A stretch of 64,000 bases of DNA from Paenibacillus rhizovicinus (GCF_010365285.1 NZ_CP048286.1:661001-725000), one strand, 5' to 3'. Positions 8,476 to 16,875 are shown, numbered from the stretch's first letter. A program made the numbers and translations. The notes: generated by a model not told the origin, from the letters alone.

Positions 8476-8772
8476 TTAACCTTCACTCGTTGTATTTACG
8501 CCACAGGCACTATTCATTCTACTGGTCTGCTGCATCGCAGCTTCAATACCTATCGATTGCAGTGAAAGTACGAGGTTATGTTCAGCACCTACAGATTCGT
8601 CGACCTGGATCACCATTCTACAGTCATCGCAGAAAGTGACACGATTTTCCGAACAAATCAAATTAGACTCGTTTTCTTTTGCTGCTTCAGTCAATACTAG
8701 CGTCTCGTTTAATCCTCGCTGGAATGTGTTACCATGACAGATAACCCGCGCATTTGGCGTCCAGATCCCCAT
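8476..8772 (-). CDS. Hypothetical small protein, possibly part of a decayed gene
   Basis: A 98-residue frame beginning MGIWTPNARVICHGN and containing three cysteines in a CSENRVTFCDDC-like stretch that could bind metal. Its ATG overlaps the TAA of a 14-codon frame (8816-8772) that has a good ribosome binding site (AAGGAGCGAACAAGGA). It could therefore be translationally coupled, or be the second half of one frameshifted gene. I do not recognise the family. It sits in a patch of broken-looking reading frames, so it may not be functional. Confidence 0.35.
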   Translation of the reverse strand: MGIWTPNARVICHGNTFQRGLNETLVLTEAAKENESNLICSENRVTFCDDCRMVIQVDESVGAEHNLVLSLQSIGIEAAMQQTSRMNSACGVNTTSEG

Positions 8773-8816
8773 TACAGTTTTGATATAACGATAGCTTTAT
8801 CGAATATATCGTCCAT
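8772..8816 (-). other. 14-codon leader-like frame with a strong ribosome binding site
   Basis: The frame encodes MDDIFDKAIVISKL and stops in TAATG, the overlap with the start of the next frame. AAGGAG and AAGGA lie upstream. It is either a coupling leader peptide or the true N-terminus of the following protein separated by a frameshift. Confidence 0.3.
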
Positions 8817-8836
8817 TCCTTGTTCGCTCCTTGAGC

Positions 8837-8944
8837 CTAGATTACTATTTTGTGGTCAATAATATCCAAGTTCTTTTTTACGAATTCGGCATATGCCAGC
8901 AAATCGATCGGCTTCAGTTTTTTCCTTCTGAACGGTTTCTTCAC
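8837..8944 (-). pseudogene. Short 35-codon frame, probable gene remnant
   Basis: A GTG-initiated frame (translated V/MKKPFRRKKLKPIDLL...) overlaps the upstream stop in GTGA. It is lysine-rich at the start with a helical-looking end. It has no recognised family and no independent ribosome binding site. Confidence 0.25.
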
Positions 8945-9087
8945 GATTCTTCATCAGGATTCAGGATGACACCGCCGCTCAAAGCCAAGCATACGTAGGC
9001 GATGCTCCCAGCATAGGAGGAGTCTGAATGAGCGCAGTAGTACGATGACAGAAGAAACTTTCCTCCGTTTTCCTTTACAATCTGCAT
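8941..9087 (-). pseudogene. Short 48-codon frame, probable gene remnant
   Basis: The frame MQIVKENGGKFLLSSYY... reads like a folded-protein fragment (buried VCLALSGGVIL stretch). It stays open for about 13 codons upstream of the ATG before a stop, so the 5' end may be lost. It ends in NPDEES and overlaps the next small frame by GTGA. No family was recognised. Confidence 0.3.
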
Positions 9088-9419
9088 AACGTCAGGTGAA
9101 CGCCCTACTCTTCCCCCGTCCCCTTACAAATATCGCTCATGATCGTTTTGACCAATCCAGCAATAGCACTAGAGAACGATTTGAGTCAGATGAGCTCTCT
9201 AAGCGCCGTCACTCGTCCAAAGAAGAGAACGGCTAGCGCGTGCCGCAGGCTTGCCGGCGGAATGCGATTTGACTTCACGCCGATAAACTGAATCGCAGCA
9301 TTATTCGATTAATGCTTCACGCTTATTTCATGAACCTCTAGCAGCATTGTCGACAGTAACCGACAAAAAAATGATAAATTCCTGGTTCTTTTTACCCGTG
9401 ATCTATTACATCATTCTGT
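9088..9419. other. Non-coding stretch with a decayed coding fragment
   Basis: On the minus strand a start-less open stretch ending at the stop codon 9188-9186 reads AIQFIGVKSNRIPPASLRHA, then an LFFGRVTALREL-like end. It resembles the C-terminal piece of a lost gene. Nothing else with a start, ribosome binding site or stable fold was found. Confidence 0.3.
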
Positions 9420-9425
9420 TATAAT
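9420..9425 (+). promoter_or_regulatory. -10 element of the YrpD-like gene
   Basis: A perfect TATAAT lies 38 nt before the ATG. I see no good -35 at the usual spacing. GGAGG precedes the ATG by 7 nt. Confidence 0.35.
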
Positions 9426-9462
9426 CTTTAACGTTACTAAATTATCCATTCGGAGGAAGAAA

Positions 9463-9765
9463 ATGAAAAATAAGTTATTCATTCTCTCAACTGTCTGTGG
9501 TCTAGTTATTTCAAGTAGTATTTTATCAAGTGTATCTGCAGAGGATGTTTCAAGTACGTCAAATCTAGTGAATATTAAAAATGAAATTGAAAAAATTAAA
9601 ATTGAAGATGCTGCATATTACCTTCAAGAATTAAAGCAACAGAGTAATACACAGAAAGCCAAAACTCTATCTGAAATGGGCATTAACACTAATGAGGTGA
9701 ACAACGAATCTACACTAGAGGAAGTTGCGCAAGAAATGGTTGACCAATCATATATCTATGGATGA
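9463..9765 (+). CDS. Secreted protein, N-terminal part of a frameshifted YrpD-like gene
   Basis: A 100-residue frame with a clear signal peptide (MKNKLFILSTVCGLV..., cleavage near VSAED), then a short helical, charged segment. GGAGG is well placed before the ATG. It stops in DQSYIYG and overlaps the next frame, which has no export signal although its content is clearly that of an extracellular protein. One single-base indel between about 9725 and 9765 would join the two into one protein of about 390 residues. Either this is a real disruption or a sequence error. Base composition is much lower in GC than the neighbours, suggesting a transferred gene. Confidence 0.6.
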   Translation: MKNKLFILSTVCGLVISSSILSSVSAEDVSSTSNLVNIKNEIEKIKIEDAAYYLQELKQQSNTQKAKTLSEMGINTNEVNNESTLEEVAQEMVDQSYIYG

Positions 9766-10630
9766 GAGTGGAACTGTTTATGACAGGAACGCTAACTTGT
9801 ATGATAAAATCGATATTACTCCTAAAACTGACGAATCGCTTGCATCCAATGCAAATGAGGAAGATTCGTTTACTACTTTTGCCTATAACAATCCCCGTAT
9901 TAATGGCGATGACTCTGGAGCCTTTATTAGACAAACTAGCGTAAAAGGATATATCGGCTCCAAAACTCAATTTACTCTCCCTTCTAATATTTCGGGTGAC
10001 TTTAATATTACTGGGTCGGGTGCTGTCGCTTACATTTATAATGGATTAGATTACAAAGTTGATACTCATCCTTCCGATTACCTTTCCATGGAAGGAGGCA
10101 TTCAGGTAAGTCAAGCCAATAACAATTTTTCATCTTATATCAGAGTAAATGGAGGTTCCCTAATTCTCTCTGATGATGCCGCGAATCCTCCCGGCAGTAT
10201 TCCACCTCGTTATAAAGCCGGAACTGCATTTACAAGTAATCTTCGTTACGAAATTGCTTCTGGAAAACTAAAATACTATTCGAATGGAACAAATGTAAAT
10301 AATGTAGTTCAAAACTTGAGCTTTACCTATGCAAGATCCTTTACAAGTACACAACTAGCTGAAATGAGAGCGAAAAGAGTACTAGCCATCGGCAAGGACG
10401 GGTACGACGGAACTCAGGCACTAGGTTATATTTCTTTGAATTATGCAGGTTCAACTCTTCTTAAAACAGATGGATCAACGAATGTAAATTATAGCACTGG
10501 TTTGCTAGATTCAAATCTGTACAATAATAAAATATACGGAACTGCTTACTGGCCAAGTTCCGCTGCAACTTATTCACCTCCAGTCTCTGGTGATATATCG
10601 ACTCAAAGCCAAACAGTCGATACAAATTAA
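9725..10630 (+). CDS. YrpD-like secreted protein, C-terminal part of a frameshifted gene
   Basis: A 301-residue frame with no signal peptide and no convincing ribosome binding site of its own. The middle (VAYIYNGLDY..., YIRVNGGSLI) and the later TYARSFTSTQLAEMRAKRVL region match from memory the layout of Bacillus YrpD, a small secreted beta-rich protein of unknown function. It is rich in Asn, Ser, Thr and Tyr, as secreted Gram-positive proteins often are. It is best read as the body of the protein whose signal peptide is encoded in the preceding frame. Family assignment is moderate. Confidence 0.6.
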   Translation: MRKKWLTNHISMDESGTVYDRNANLYDKIDITPKTDESLASNANEEDSFTTFAYNNPRINGDDSGAFIRQTSVKGYIGSKTQFTLPSNISGDFNITGSGAVAYIYNGLDYKVDTHPSDYLSMEGGIQVSQANNNFSSYIRVNGGSLILSDDAANPPGSIPPRYKAGTAFTSNLRYEIASGKLKYYSNGTNVNNVVQNLSFTYARSFTSTQLAEMRAKRVLAIGKDGYDGTQALGYISLNYAGSTLLKTDGSTNVNYSTGLLDSNLYNNKIYGTAYWPSSAATYSPPVSGDISTQSQTVDTN

Positions 10631-10701
10631 TTAATAAATGCAACATTTTTGACAAAGATAGAGTCTAAAAGGGGGAAAAGTCCTCTAAAGGAGATGTTAA
10701 C

Positions 10702-11271
10702 GTGCTAAGAAGACTAAACTTGAGGAAGCTGCTTCTATGTATGTATGCAATAGTGTTAATTTATGGCACTTTAGCCGTACATGCATTTGCATCGTCAGCT
10801 ATCTTATTTGAGAACAAAATCCCACCTATAAGCACTGATACCAAGTTCACTGAAATTAGTATTGCGATGAGCGGAAAAAATGCACAAAAGTTAATAGTTA
10901 AAGGACATGATGTAGGAATCCGAGCTCTGTTTGAGAAATTTAGTGATCAAGTAGTTTGGGACAACAAAGCTAAGTTTGTAGCTATAAAGAACAATGGAAA
11001 GGAACTCGTGATCCCCTTTTCTGAAAACTTCAAACCTAATAGTAATCAAATCACGCTTCCGGATGGCTGGGCTTATTTCAAAGATGGAAGAACCTATTTA
11101 AGATTTCCCTATTTTGCTTATTTATTTGATCGTTATGCGGAATTTAAATCAGGGTCAGAAGAAGATTTGTGGAAACAGAAGTTATCTTTCTTAAACATCG
11201 ATTACATTGATACAAATGACTCCACACCAAAGGACCAAACAATTCATTCATCACTTCTTATAAAAAGCTAA
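10702..11271 (+). CDS. Secreted protein with a copper-amine-oxidase-N-like stalk domain
   Basis: A 189-residue exported protein with a GTG start behind AAAGGAG. The signal peptide occupies about residues 1-31 (cleavage near AFASS). The region from about residue 75 (VVWDNKAKFVAIKNNGKELVIP) followed by GWAYFKDGRTYLRFPYFAYL is the stalk-domain pattern common in Paenibacillus surface proteins. It is AT-rich like the preceding YrpD-like gene and follows it by 71 nt in the same direction, so the two may have arrived together and may share transcription. The function is unknown. Confidence 0.75.
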   Translation: MLRRLNLRKLLLCMYAIVLIYGTLAVHAFASSAILFENKIPPISTDTKFTEISIAMSGKNAQKLIVKGHDVGIRALFEKFSDQVVWDNKAKFVAIKNNGKELVIPFSENFKPNSNQITLPDGWAYFKDGRTYLRFPYFAYLFDRYAEFKSGSEEDLWKQKLSFLNIDYIDTNDSTPKDQTIHSSLLIKS

Positions 11272-11309
11272 CAGTATAAATTTCAAACGCGAGGGGCTTT
11301 GCACCGCGC

Positions 11310-11346
11310 ACAAACGCCCGGAGACGATATCGTCCCGGGCGTTTGT
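11310..11346. terminator. Bidirectional terminator between convergent genes
   Basis: A 12-bp GC-rich stem (ACAAACGCCCGG with its complement) encloses a further perfect palindrome GACGATATCGTC. It lies between the stalk-domain gene and the convergent AraC gene. Confidence 0.7.
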
Positions 11347-11394
11347 CGCATTCGTGCACTACTATGAATCACTGGCCAGCGTGCGAGATCGCGC

Positions 11395-12240
11395 TCACTG
11401 CAAGCGGAAGGCCTGCGGCGTGACCCCTGTCATTTTCAGGAAAGCCCTGTGAAACTGGCTCGTGCTGGAGAACCCGAGATCCGCGCTGATCTGGCCGACC
11501 GTCGCGTCCGAGCGCCGCAGCCGGTTCATCGCTTCGTCCATGCGCAGCTTCAATAGATATTGATACGGCGTCGTCCCCATCGTCTCGCGGAAGGTACGAA
11601 TGAAATGAAACCGGCTTTGCAGCGCGATTCCCGCCAAATCATCGATGCTGATCGCGTTCTCGTAACAATCATGCATATATGCGAGCGCCCGCCGCAAGTG
11701 GGGATCGATCCCTCCGATCGGCAGCGCGGTCCCCGCTGTCCCTGCTGCGCCCCAACCTGATTCCGGGGATGGAACGCCGCTCGTCACGCCCGTTAACCTG
11801 CCCAAATAACGCACGACGTCGATCTCCACTTCCTGCACGGCCAGCGGATCCGCCAATGCCTGGCCTTGAATCAGCGCAAGCATCCATTGCCGGAACCGGC
11901 TCACGATGTCGTCCGCAACGAACGACTGCCGGATATCCTGCCGCGCACCCGCCTCGAAACGGGGCTGAATCGCGTTCATGCCGCCAATCCCGCGTTCGCG
12001 AACCTTGAGAATGATGACGGACGTGCGCGCGCCGATCTGAAAATGGTGATTCGTTCCAGGCGGCTGGATGAGACCGCTGCCCTGCTCTAGCGCGTAGCTG
12101 CGCGCCTCCTGCGTAAAGTGGCAGGTTCCTTGGATCGGCAGCGTCACCTGCATCCAATCTTCATGCGCATGGGGAACGTTCTTGAAATCCTCGCTGCCCT
12201 GCCACAACTCGATCCATTCTGTCTCTGCTTTCATCTCCAT
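11395..12240 (-). CDS. AraC-family transcriptional regulator
   Basis: A 281-residue protein. The N-terminal cupin-like sensor (HAHEDWMQVTLP, PPGTNHHFQI) is joined by a flexible Gly/Pro/Ala linker to a C-terminal AraC double HTH (about residues 185-281; DLAGIALQSRFHFIRTFRET and FSSTSQFHRAFLKMTGVTP). The ATG (MEMKAETEW) follows AGGTG; a GTG five codons upstream has no ribosome binding site. It is divergent from the MFS pump gene with about 110 nt between, so it probably controls that pump. The effector is unknown. Confidence 0.9.
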   Translation of the reverse strand: MEMKAETEWIELWQGSEDFKNVPHAHEDWMQVTLPIQGTCHFTQEARSYALEQGSGLIQPPGTNHHFQIGARTSVIILKVRERGIGGMNAIQPRFEAGARQDIRQSFVADDIVSRFRQWMLALIQGQALADPLAVQEVEIDVVRYLGRLTGVTSGVPSPESGWGAAGTAGTALPIGGIDPHLRRALAYMHDCYENAISIDDLAGIALQSRFHFIRTFRETMGTTPYQYLLKLRMDEAMNRLRRSDATVGQISADLGFSSTSQFHRAFLKMTGVTPQAFRLQ

Positions 12241-12353
12241 CGGCTTCACCTGCACCTAGTATAGCAAAAATTGCTCGCTAGGCAGCACTATTCGCAACGA
12301 CCCCCTTCTTCGATTCCGCTACAATGTAGAAAAATCGAAAGGGGTCATGACCC

Positions 12354-13583
12354 ATGTCTCAAACCGCCGCGATCGCCGCGCCGCGCAATCCCGCCGTCTG
12401 GATGCTGGCCGGCGTCAGCTTCGCCCATCTGCTCAACGATGCGATGCAGAACGCCGTGCCTTCCGCTTTCCCGCTGTTCCAATCTTCGCTGCAGCTTTCG
12501 TATACCCAGATCGGCTGGGTGGCGTTCACGCTCAATATTACGGCCTCCCTGCTTCAGCCGTTCATCGGATACCTGTCCGATCGCAGGCCGATGCCGAACC
12601 TGCTCCCGCTCGGCATGCTCTTCTCGCTGATCGGCGTGCTCGGCTTCGCGTACGCCGGCTCCCTCTGGATGCTGCTTGGTGCCGCGGTGCTGATCGGCAT
12701 CGGATCTTCCGTGCTCCACCCGGAATCGTCGCGCGTAGCCCGCATGGCAGCGGGCCGGGGGAGCGGCATGGCGCAATCGGTCTTCCAGGTCGGCGGCAAC
12801 ACCGGCCAAGCGCTTGCGCCTCTGCTCGTCGCCTTCGTGCTGCTGCCGCACGGCCAAACCGGCTTCCTATGGTTTACCATCGCGGCCGTCATCGGCATCG
12901 CCGTGCAGATTGTCATCGGCCGCTGGTACGCCAGCCAGCTTGCCGCTGCTCCGGCCAAGCCGAAAGGCGCATCCGGCGCCGGCCGGACGGATCGTCCGGT
13001 CCATTCGAAGCTGTTCATCGCAGGCGCGATGGCGCTGCTGATCGTGCTGCTTTTCTCCAAATTCGTCTATATTGCCGGCATGACGGGGTTCTACTCGTTC
13101 TACTTCATGGATCATTATCATTTGCCTTTATCCCGGGCTCAGATCTGCTTGTTCGCGCTGCAGTTCGCCGGCATGGTCGGCACTTTGATCGGCGGACCGC
13201 TGGCCGACCGGTTCGGCCGCAAGACGATGATCTGGATCTCCATCGCCGTCACGGCGCCTTTCTCGCTGCTGCTCCCTTACGTCAGCCCGGCTGCCGCCAT
13301 GCTGCTCTGCTGCGCGATCGGACTGATCCTCATGTCCGGCTTCTCCGTCATCATCGTTTATGCGCAGGAGCTGATGCCGCGTCATGTCGGTACCGTTTCC
13401 GGGTTGTTCTTCGGCCTCGCCTTCGGCATGGGAGGACTCGGTTCCGTGCTGCTCGGCTCGCTCATGGACCGAATGGGCGGCGATTTCGTCATCGGACTTT
13501 GTTCCTTCCTGCCCCTGCTCGGCATCTGCGCTTTCTTGCTGCCGCGCGATTCCAAGCTGATGGGACATACGGAAGCCGCGTAA
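12354..13583 (+). CDS. MFS efflux transporter, fosmidomycin-resistance (Fsr) type
   Basis: A 409-residue, 12-helix major facilitator. 'HLLNDAMQNAVPSAFPLF' in the first helix and 'GIGSSVLHPESSRVARMAAG' after the fourth helix are characteristic of the Fsr/YfnC-like drug-efflux subfamily. GYLSDRR is the motif-A loop, and the second half repeats it as GPLADRFGRK. The central loop is short. Expression is probably set by the divergent AraC regulator. The real substrate in this organism is unknown; fosmidomycin is only the family's name-giver. Confidence 0.88.
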   Translation: MSQTAAIAAPRNPAVWMLAGVSFAHLLNDAMQNAVPSAFPLFQSSLQLSYTQIGWVAFTLNITASLLQPFIGYLSDRRPMPNLLPLGMLFSLIGVLGFAYAGSLWMLLGAAVLIGIGSSVLHPESSRVARMAAGRGSGMAQSVFQVGGNTGQALAPLLVAFVLLPHGQTGFLWFTIAAVIGIAVQIVIGRWYASQLAAAPAKPKGASGAGRTDRPVHSKLFIAGAMALLIVLLFSKFVYIAGMTGFYSFYFMDHYHLPLSRAQICLFALQFAGMVGTLIGGPLADRFGRKTMIWISIAVTAPFSLLLPYVSPAAAMLLCCAIGLILMSGFSVIIVYAQELMPRHVGTVSGLFFGLAFGMGGLGSVLLGSLMDRMGGDFVIGLCSFLPLLGICAFLLPRDSKLMGHTEAA

Positions 13584-13705
13584 TCGGTCGAAGCGAATAC
13601 AGGGGCTAATAATTGAGGAATCGGGCTGACAGGCGTACAATGGAAGCAGCAATGTTCATCCTTTATACTGGCAAGGCATCTTGAAAGGAGCATGACGGAC
13701 TTCAT

Positions 13706-14482
13706 ATGATTATCGATATTCAACATGTCACTTGGCGCAATGGGCCGCTCACGCTGTTGAAAGACGTGAGCTGGCAAGTATCTCCCGGTCAGCATTGGGC
13801 GCTGCTCGGACTGAACGGTTCCGGCAAAACGACGCTGCTGAACTTGGTGAACGGCTACTTCTGGCCGTCGGAAGGCTCCGTCAGCGTCCTCGGCCACCGT
13901 TTCGGCGAAGTCGACCTGCGCGTGCTGCGCAAAGAAATCGGCTGGGTCAGCACGTCGCTGCAGGAGAAACTGTACGCGACGGACCGGACGCAGAACATCG
14001 TCATCAGCGGCAAGCACGCGACGATCGGGCTGTACGACCAGGTCTCGGAGGCGGATCTTGATACCGCCCGCTCCCTGATGGAAACATTGGGCTGCGCCCA
14101 TCTGTGGGACCGCGAATTCCGCACCTGTTCGCAGGGCGAGAAGCAGAAGCTGCTCATCGCCCGCGCGCTGATGGCGCAGCCGCGCGTGCTCATTCTGGAC
14201 GAACCGTGCAACGGGCTGGACCTCTTCTCCCGCGAAAGACTGCTCGCAAGCATCAAGTATCTGGCCGAGCGTCCCGACGCGCCGACCTTGATTTACGTCA
14301 CCCATCACACGGAAGAGATATTGCCGGCGTTTACGCATGCGCTCCTCATCCGGGGCGGCGAGGTCGTGCGGAGCGGCCTTACGGAGGACGTGCTTACTTC
14401 AGATGGACTGAGCGAATTCTTCGAATCGCCGGTCGCGGTGGAGAAGCACGGCGAGCGAGTCTACGTGCGCGTAGCGGAATAA
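13706..14482 (+). CDS. ABC transporter ATP-binding protein (YlmA-like)
   Basis: A 258-residue ATPase. Walker A GLNGSGKT is at residues 35-42, with Walker B VLILDEPCNGLD and H-loop VTHHTEE. The signature reads CSQGE in place of LSGGQ, as expected for the YlmA/ModF-like group. No permease gene is adjacent, so it is either an orphan ATPase or acts with a membrane partner elsewhere. A ribosome binding site AAAGGAG is 15 nt from the ATG, longer than usual. A six-codon frame starting next to the ribosome binding site ends in ATATGA, overlapping the ATG, so re-initiation is possible. Confidence 0.88.
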   Translation: MIIDIQHVTWRNGPLTLLKDVSWQVSPGQHWALLGLNGSGKTTLLNLVNGYFWPSEGSVSVLGHRFGEVDLRVLRKEIGWVSTSLQEKLYATDRTQNIVISGKHATIGLYDQVSEADLDTARSLMETLGCAHLWDREFRTCSQGEKQKLLIARALMAQPRVLILDEPCNGLDLFSRERLLASIKYLAERPDAPTLIYVTHHTEEILPAFTHALLIRGGEVVRSGLTEDVLTSDGLSEFFESPVAVEKHGERVYVRVAE

Positions 14483-14550
14483 AGTTACGAACAGACGGAC
14501 GGTTAGCAATGATGCCGGGTACACGGTGCCACGGAAGGAGGTTGTCAAGA

Positions 14551-14907
14551 ATGATGCAAACCATCTCGACTAAACGTAACGGCATGCTCAAATCCGCCGT
14601 TCTCGGGCTGACCGCGGCCGCAGCGTCCATCCTGCTGTGGTTGTCATTCAACTTCGCCAACCTGTACGCCGAATCGGGAGATAACGCGCACGCGGTATTG
14701 ATTCGAACGTGTTGGACGCTGCTGCTTCCTGCCGTGCTGGCGGCAGGCGCCTCCTGGTTCGCCAAGCCCTACCTGCTGCTCGCCTCCTTCATCTGGTCGC
14801 TGCCGATCAGTCTGTACCTGGCGTGCACGCCAGGTATCTACGCGCTGTTCGGCCTGACGTCCGCCGCCTATTTGATCGCGTATCTGATGATGCGTTCCGG
14901 CTGGTAG
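14551..14907 (+). CDS. Small integral membrane protein, unknown function
   Basis: A 118-residue protein with about four hydrophobic helices (around residues 12-37, 48-72, 74-92 and 94-115) and little else. AAGGAGG lies 9 nt before the ATG and fixes the start; the longer upstream frame overlaps the ATPase gene and is not used. It is 68 nt downstream of the orphan ABC ATPase in the same direction, so it could be its membrane partner, although it is small for a permease. No family was recognised. Confidence 0.75.
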   Translation: MMQTISTKRNGMLKSAVLGLTAAAASILLWLSFNFANLYAESGDNAHAVLIRTCWTLLLPAVLAAGASWFAKPYLLLASFIWSLPISLYLACTPGIYALFGLTSAAYLIAYLMMRSGW

Positions 14908-14935
14908 CCGCGTAACGAAACCGATCAGAACCAAT

Positions 14936-14973
14936 AACAACGGGAGCCGGTCAAATGACCGGCTCCCGTTGTT
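14936..14973. terminator. Bidirectional terminator
   Basis: A perfect 18-bp inverted repeat (AACAACGGGAGCCGGTCA and complement) with a 2-nt gap lies between the convergent small membrane protein and DUF4179 genes. Confidence 0.8.
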
Positions 14974-15014
14974 TCCGTTATCTGCCTGTCGCTCTGCATC
15001 CTTACTGCGGCGTT

Positions 15015-16349
15015 CTACTTGTCGGTGCCGATCGGAATCGATACCGTCTTCTTATACGGCTTAATGTAGTGGAAGCCGGTTAACAGAAGCAATTCCGGCT
15101 TGTCCGCCGTCTTCACGGCATACGTCTGCTCCCAGAACACGTTATTGTTTCCCAAATCCCATGGACGCGCCTGCGATATCGATGCAATCGGCACCTGCTT
15201 GCCGCCGGCCTGTACGAATAAGTGGTCGGTGTCTAACTGCGTAAACTGTGCCCTTGCGATGTCGATATCGTAGCCGGACGCGGTCTTGGTCACGCTTCGA
15301 ACGAATACCTTCTCCGTGCCGATTCGGATCGATCGATCCGAAGGCGATGTCAGCGAGATCGGCTCCGTCACCTTCTGGTAACCGGTGAAGTTCTCGAGTA
15401 CGATGTCCATCGATTCAATTTTGTCGCTCGGCAGCACGTCGTAATCGAGTTCGAAATCCGTTATCTTATCCAGCAATAATTTGGTCCTCATTCCTACGGA
15501 ATTCACTTCGCCCCCATTCACTGTAAGCTTCGTTGTGCCCGGATATCTCGGCGGTTCGCCATTGTCCATCTCGTAGTGCCCTTTGATCACCGTTGCAGTG
15601 GGCGAAGCTGTGATCGAATCATACACGATCTTGCCTTGGTCGACGGGCACGGAAATCGCCAGATCCTTTTGAATCATGCTCTTCATCGCCTTATTCGCCT
15701 CGAATTTGAACGAGATCGGGTAGGTCGCCTTCTTGCCGGCTTTCTCCGTTGTACCGGCTTCCAGCCACTCGCTGAATTCGACCGTTAACGTCCGCGAGAA
15801 CGGGCTGACCGGCTCGAATTTTTGAATACCCTGCAGTTGGGTCCGATCTTTATTGAAATTGCTTCCGCCCTCTGTCGAGTGGGAATCCGTCAGGAAACCT
15901 TTTATTTTGTAAATATCGAACCGGCTGGCGTCTTCGATCTTAAACGTCTGGCCCTCCGGGAGATCGATCGTATAATACATCAGAAAAGCATTATCGTCCG
16001 CGATGACGCCGTTAATAGTAAGGACGGTACCGTCCTTGAGCGTTTTGCTTTTGCCGACGGTTTGTCCATACCCTTGTTCGGCGAGTTCGGAGAAGCTAAG
16101 CGAGTACAGATCGTTCCGATTGAGCAGCTTGCCCCCGTAATAAGCAAAGGCCGGATATTGATACACGAGGACGAACAGCATCAGCGCCGCGGCCGCCGTC
16201 AGGCTCCATGTCCATGCGCGTTTCCGCTTTGGCTTCTTCGCCGGGACGCGATGCAGCGCTTGCCGCAGGCGATCTTCCATTTCGCTTGGCGCTTTGATCT
16301 GATTCAAGTTTTCTTTGTGCTGATTGAATTTCTCTTCAATGGTATTCAT
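15015..16349 (-). CDS. DUF4179-domain anti-sigma factor
   Basis: A 444-residue single-span membrane protein. A cytoplasmic N-terminus of about 47 residues (NTIEEKFNQHKEN...) with a basic run KKPKRKR precedes one transmembrane helix (about 49-68). The large extracytoplasmic part begins with the DUF4179 pattern ('AYYGGKLLNRNDLYSLSFSE'). The ATG follows GGAGGTGA; an upstream GTG overlaps that site and is not used. The gene overlaps the ECF sigma gene by 14 nt, the standard arrangement for a co-translated sigma/anti-sigma pair. It should hold the sigma factor inactive until an envelope signal arrives. Confidence 0.88.
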   Translation of the reverse strand: MNTIEEKFNQHKENLNQIKAPSEMEDRLRQALHRVPAKKPKRKRAWTWSLTAAAALMLFVLVYQYPAFAYYGGKLLNRNDLYSLSFSELAEQGYGQTVGKSKTLKDGTVLTINGVIADDNAFLMYYTIDLPEGQTFKIEDASRFDIYKIKGFLTDSHSTEGGSNFNKDRTQLQGIQKFEPVSPFSRTLTVEFSEWLEAGTTEKAGKKATYPISFKFEANKAMKSMIQKDLAISVPVDQGKIVYDSITASPTATVIKGHYEMDNGEPPRYPGTTKLTVNGGEVNSVGMRTKLLLDKITDFELDYDVLPSDKIESMDIVLENFTGYQKVTEPISLTSPSDRSIRIGTEKVFVRSVTKTASGYDIDIARAQFTQLDTDHLFVQAGGKQVPIASISQARPWDLGNNNVFWEQTYAVKTADKPELLLLTGFHYIKPYKKTVSIPIGTDK

Positions 16350-16875
16350 AGCGCTCACCTCCGACGATGTCTCTCAATTTCTGCATGCCCTGCGAAATTC
16401 GCGACTTGATCGTGCCTAACGGCACGCCTGTCATATCCGCGATCGTCTGATAGGGAAAGTCATGCACGTAACGAAGCTCGATCGCCTCCCGCTGCTGCGC
16501 GTTCAAGTGGGCGAGCAGCGTCTGCATATCCATTTCGGATTCCGTAATCCGGTACGGATCGGCCTCCGTTAGTGCCGGCACCGACGTTTCGAGTTCTTCC
16601 TCCAACGGCTGGAATTTCCCGTTCTTGCGGAGCAGCGCTTTGCATCGATTGACCAGAATGGTTTTGCTCCAACTATAGAACGCTTCCCCCTTTTGCAATT
16701 GCCCGATCTTCTCATAGAGCGTGACAATCATATCCTCCATCGCATCCATCGCGTCATGCTCGTTCCCCATGTAGGTGTAGGCAAGACGATAATAAGCGTC
16801 CCGGTCGGCCATGATTAGTTGTAATAGAGCCTCTTTGTTGCCTTTTTGGGCTTGTCTGACAAGACGGCTTACCAT
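16336..16875 (-). CDS. ECF RNA polymerase sigma factor (SigV-like)
   Basis: A 179-residue sigma factor. Region 2 is 'DAYYRLAYTYMGNEHDAMDA' and beyond; region 4 is 'LNAQQREAIELRYVHDFPYQ', followed by the HTH with GTIKSRISQG. The start chosen (MVSRLVRQAQKG) lies 8 nt after GGGGAG and gives the usual length; a longer frame runs into the upstream terminator region. It is co-transcribed with its anti-sigma factor and is likely to respond to cell-envelope stress and to activate its own operon. No ECF promoter pair was confidently found. Confidence 0.9.
   Translation of the reverse strand: MVSRLVRQAQKGNKEALLQLIMADRDAYYRLAYTYMGNEHDAMDAMEDMIVTLYEKIGQLQKGEAFYSWSKTILVNRCKALLRKNGKFQPLEEELETSVPALTEADPYRITESEMDMQTLLAHLNAQQREAIELRYVHDFPYQTIADMTGVPLGTIKSRISQGMQKLRDIVGGERYEYH

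Noticed and set aside
12347..13609. Second plus-strand frame over the MFS gene
   Set aside because: Out of frame with the transporter, Arg-rich and without membrane segments; the frame at 12354 has the 12-helix pattern.
13693..13710. Six-codon frame just before the ABC ATPase gene
   Set aside because: Its ATG is only 2 nt from the ribosome binding site; noted as possible re-initiation leader but not supported as a gene.
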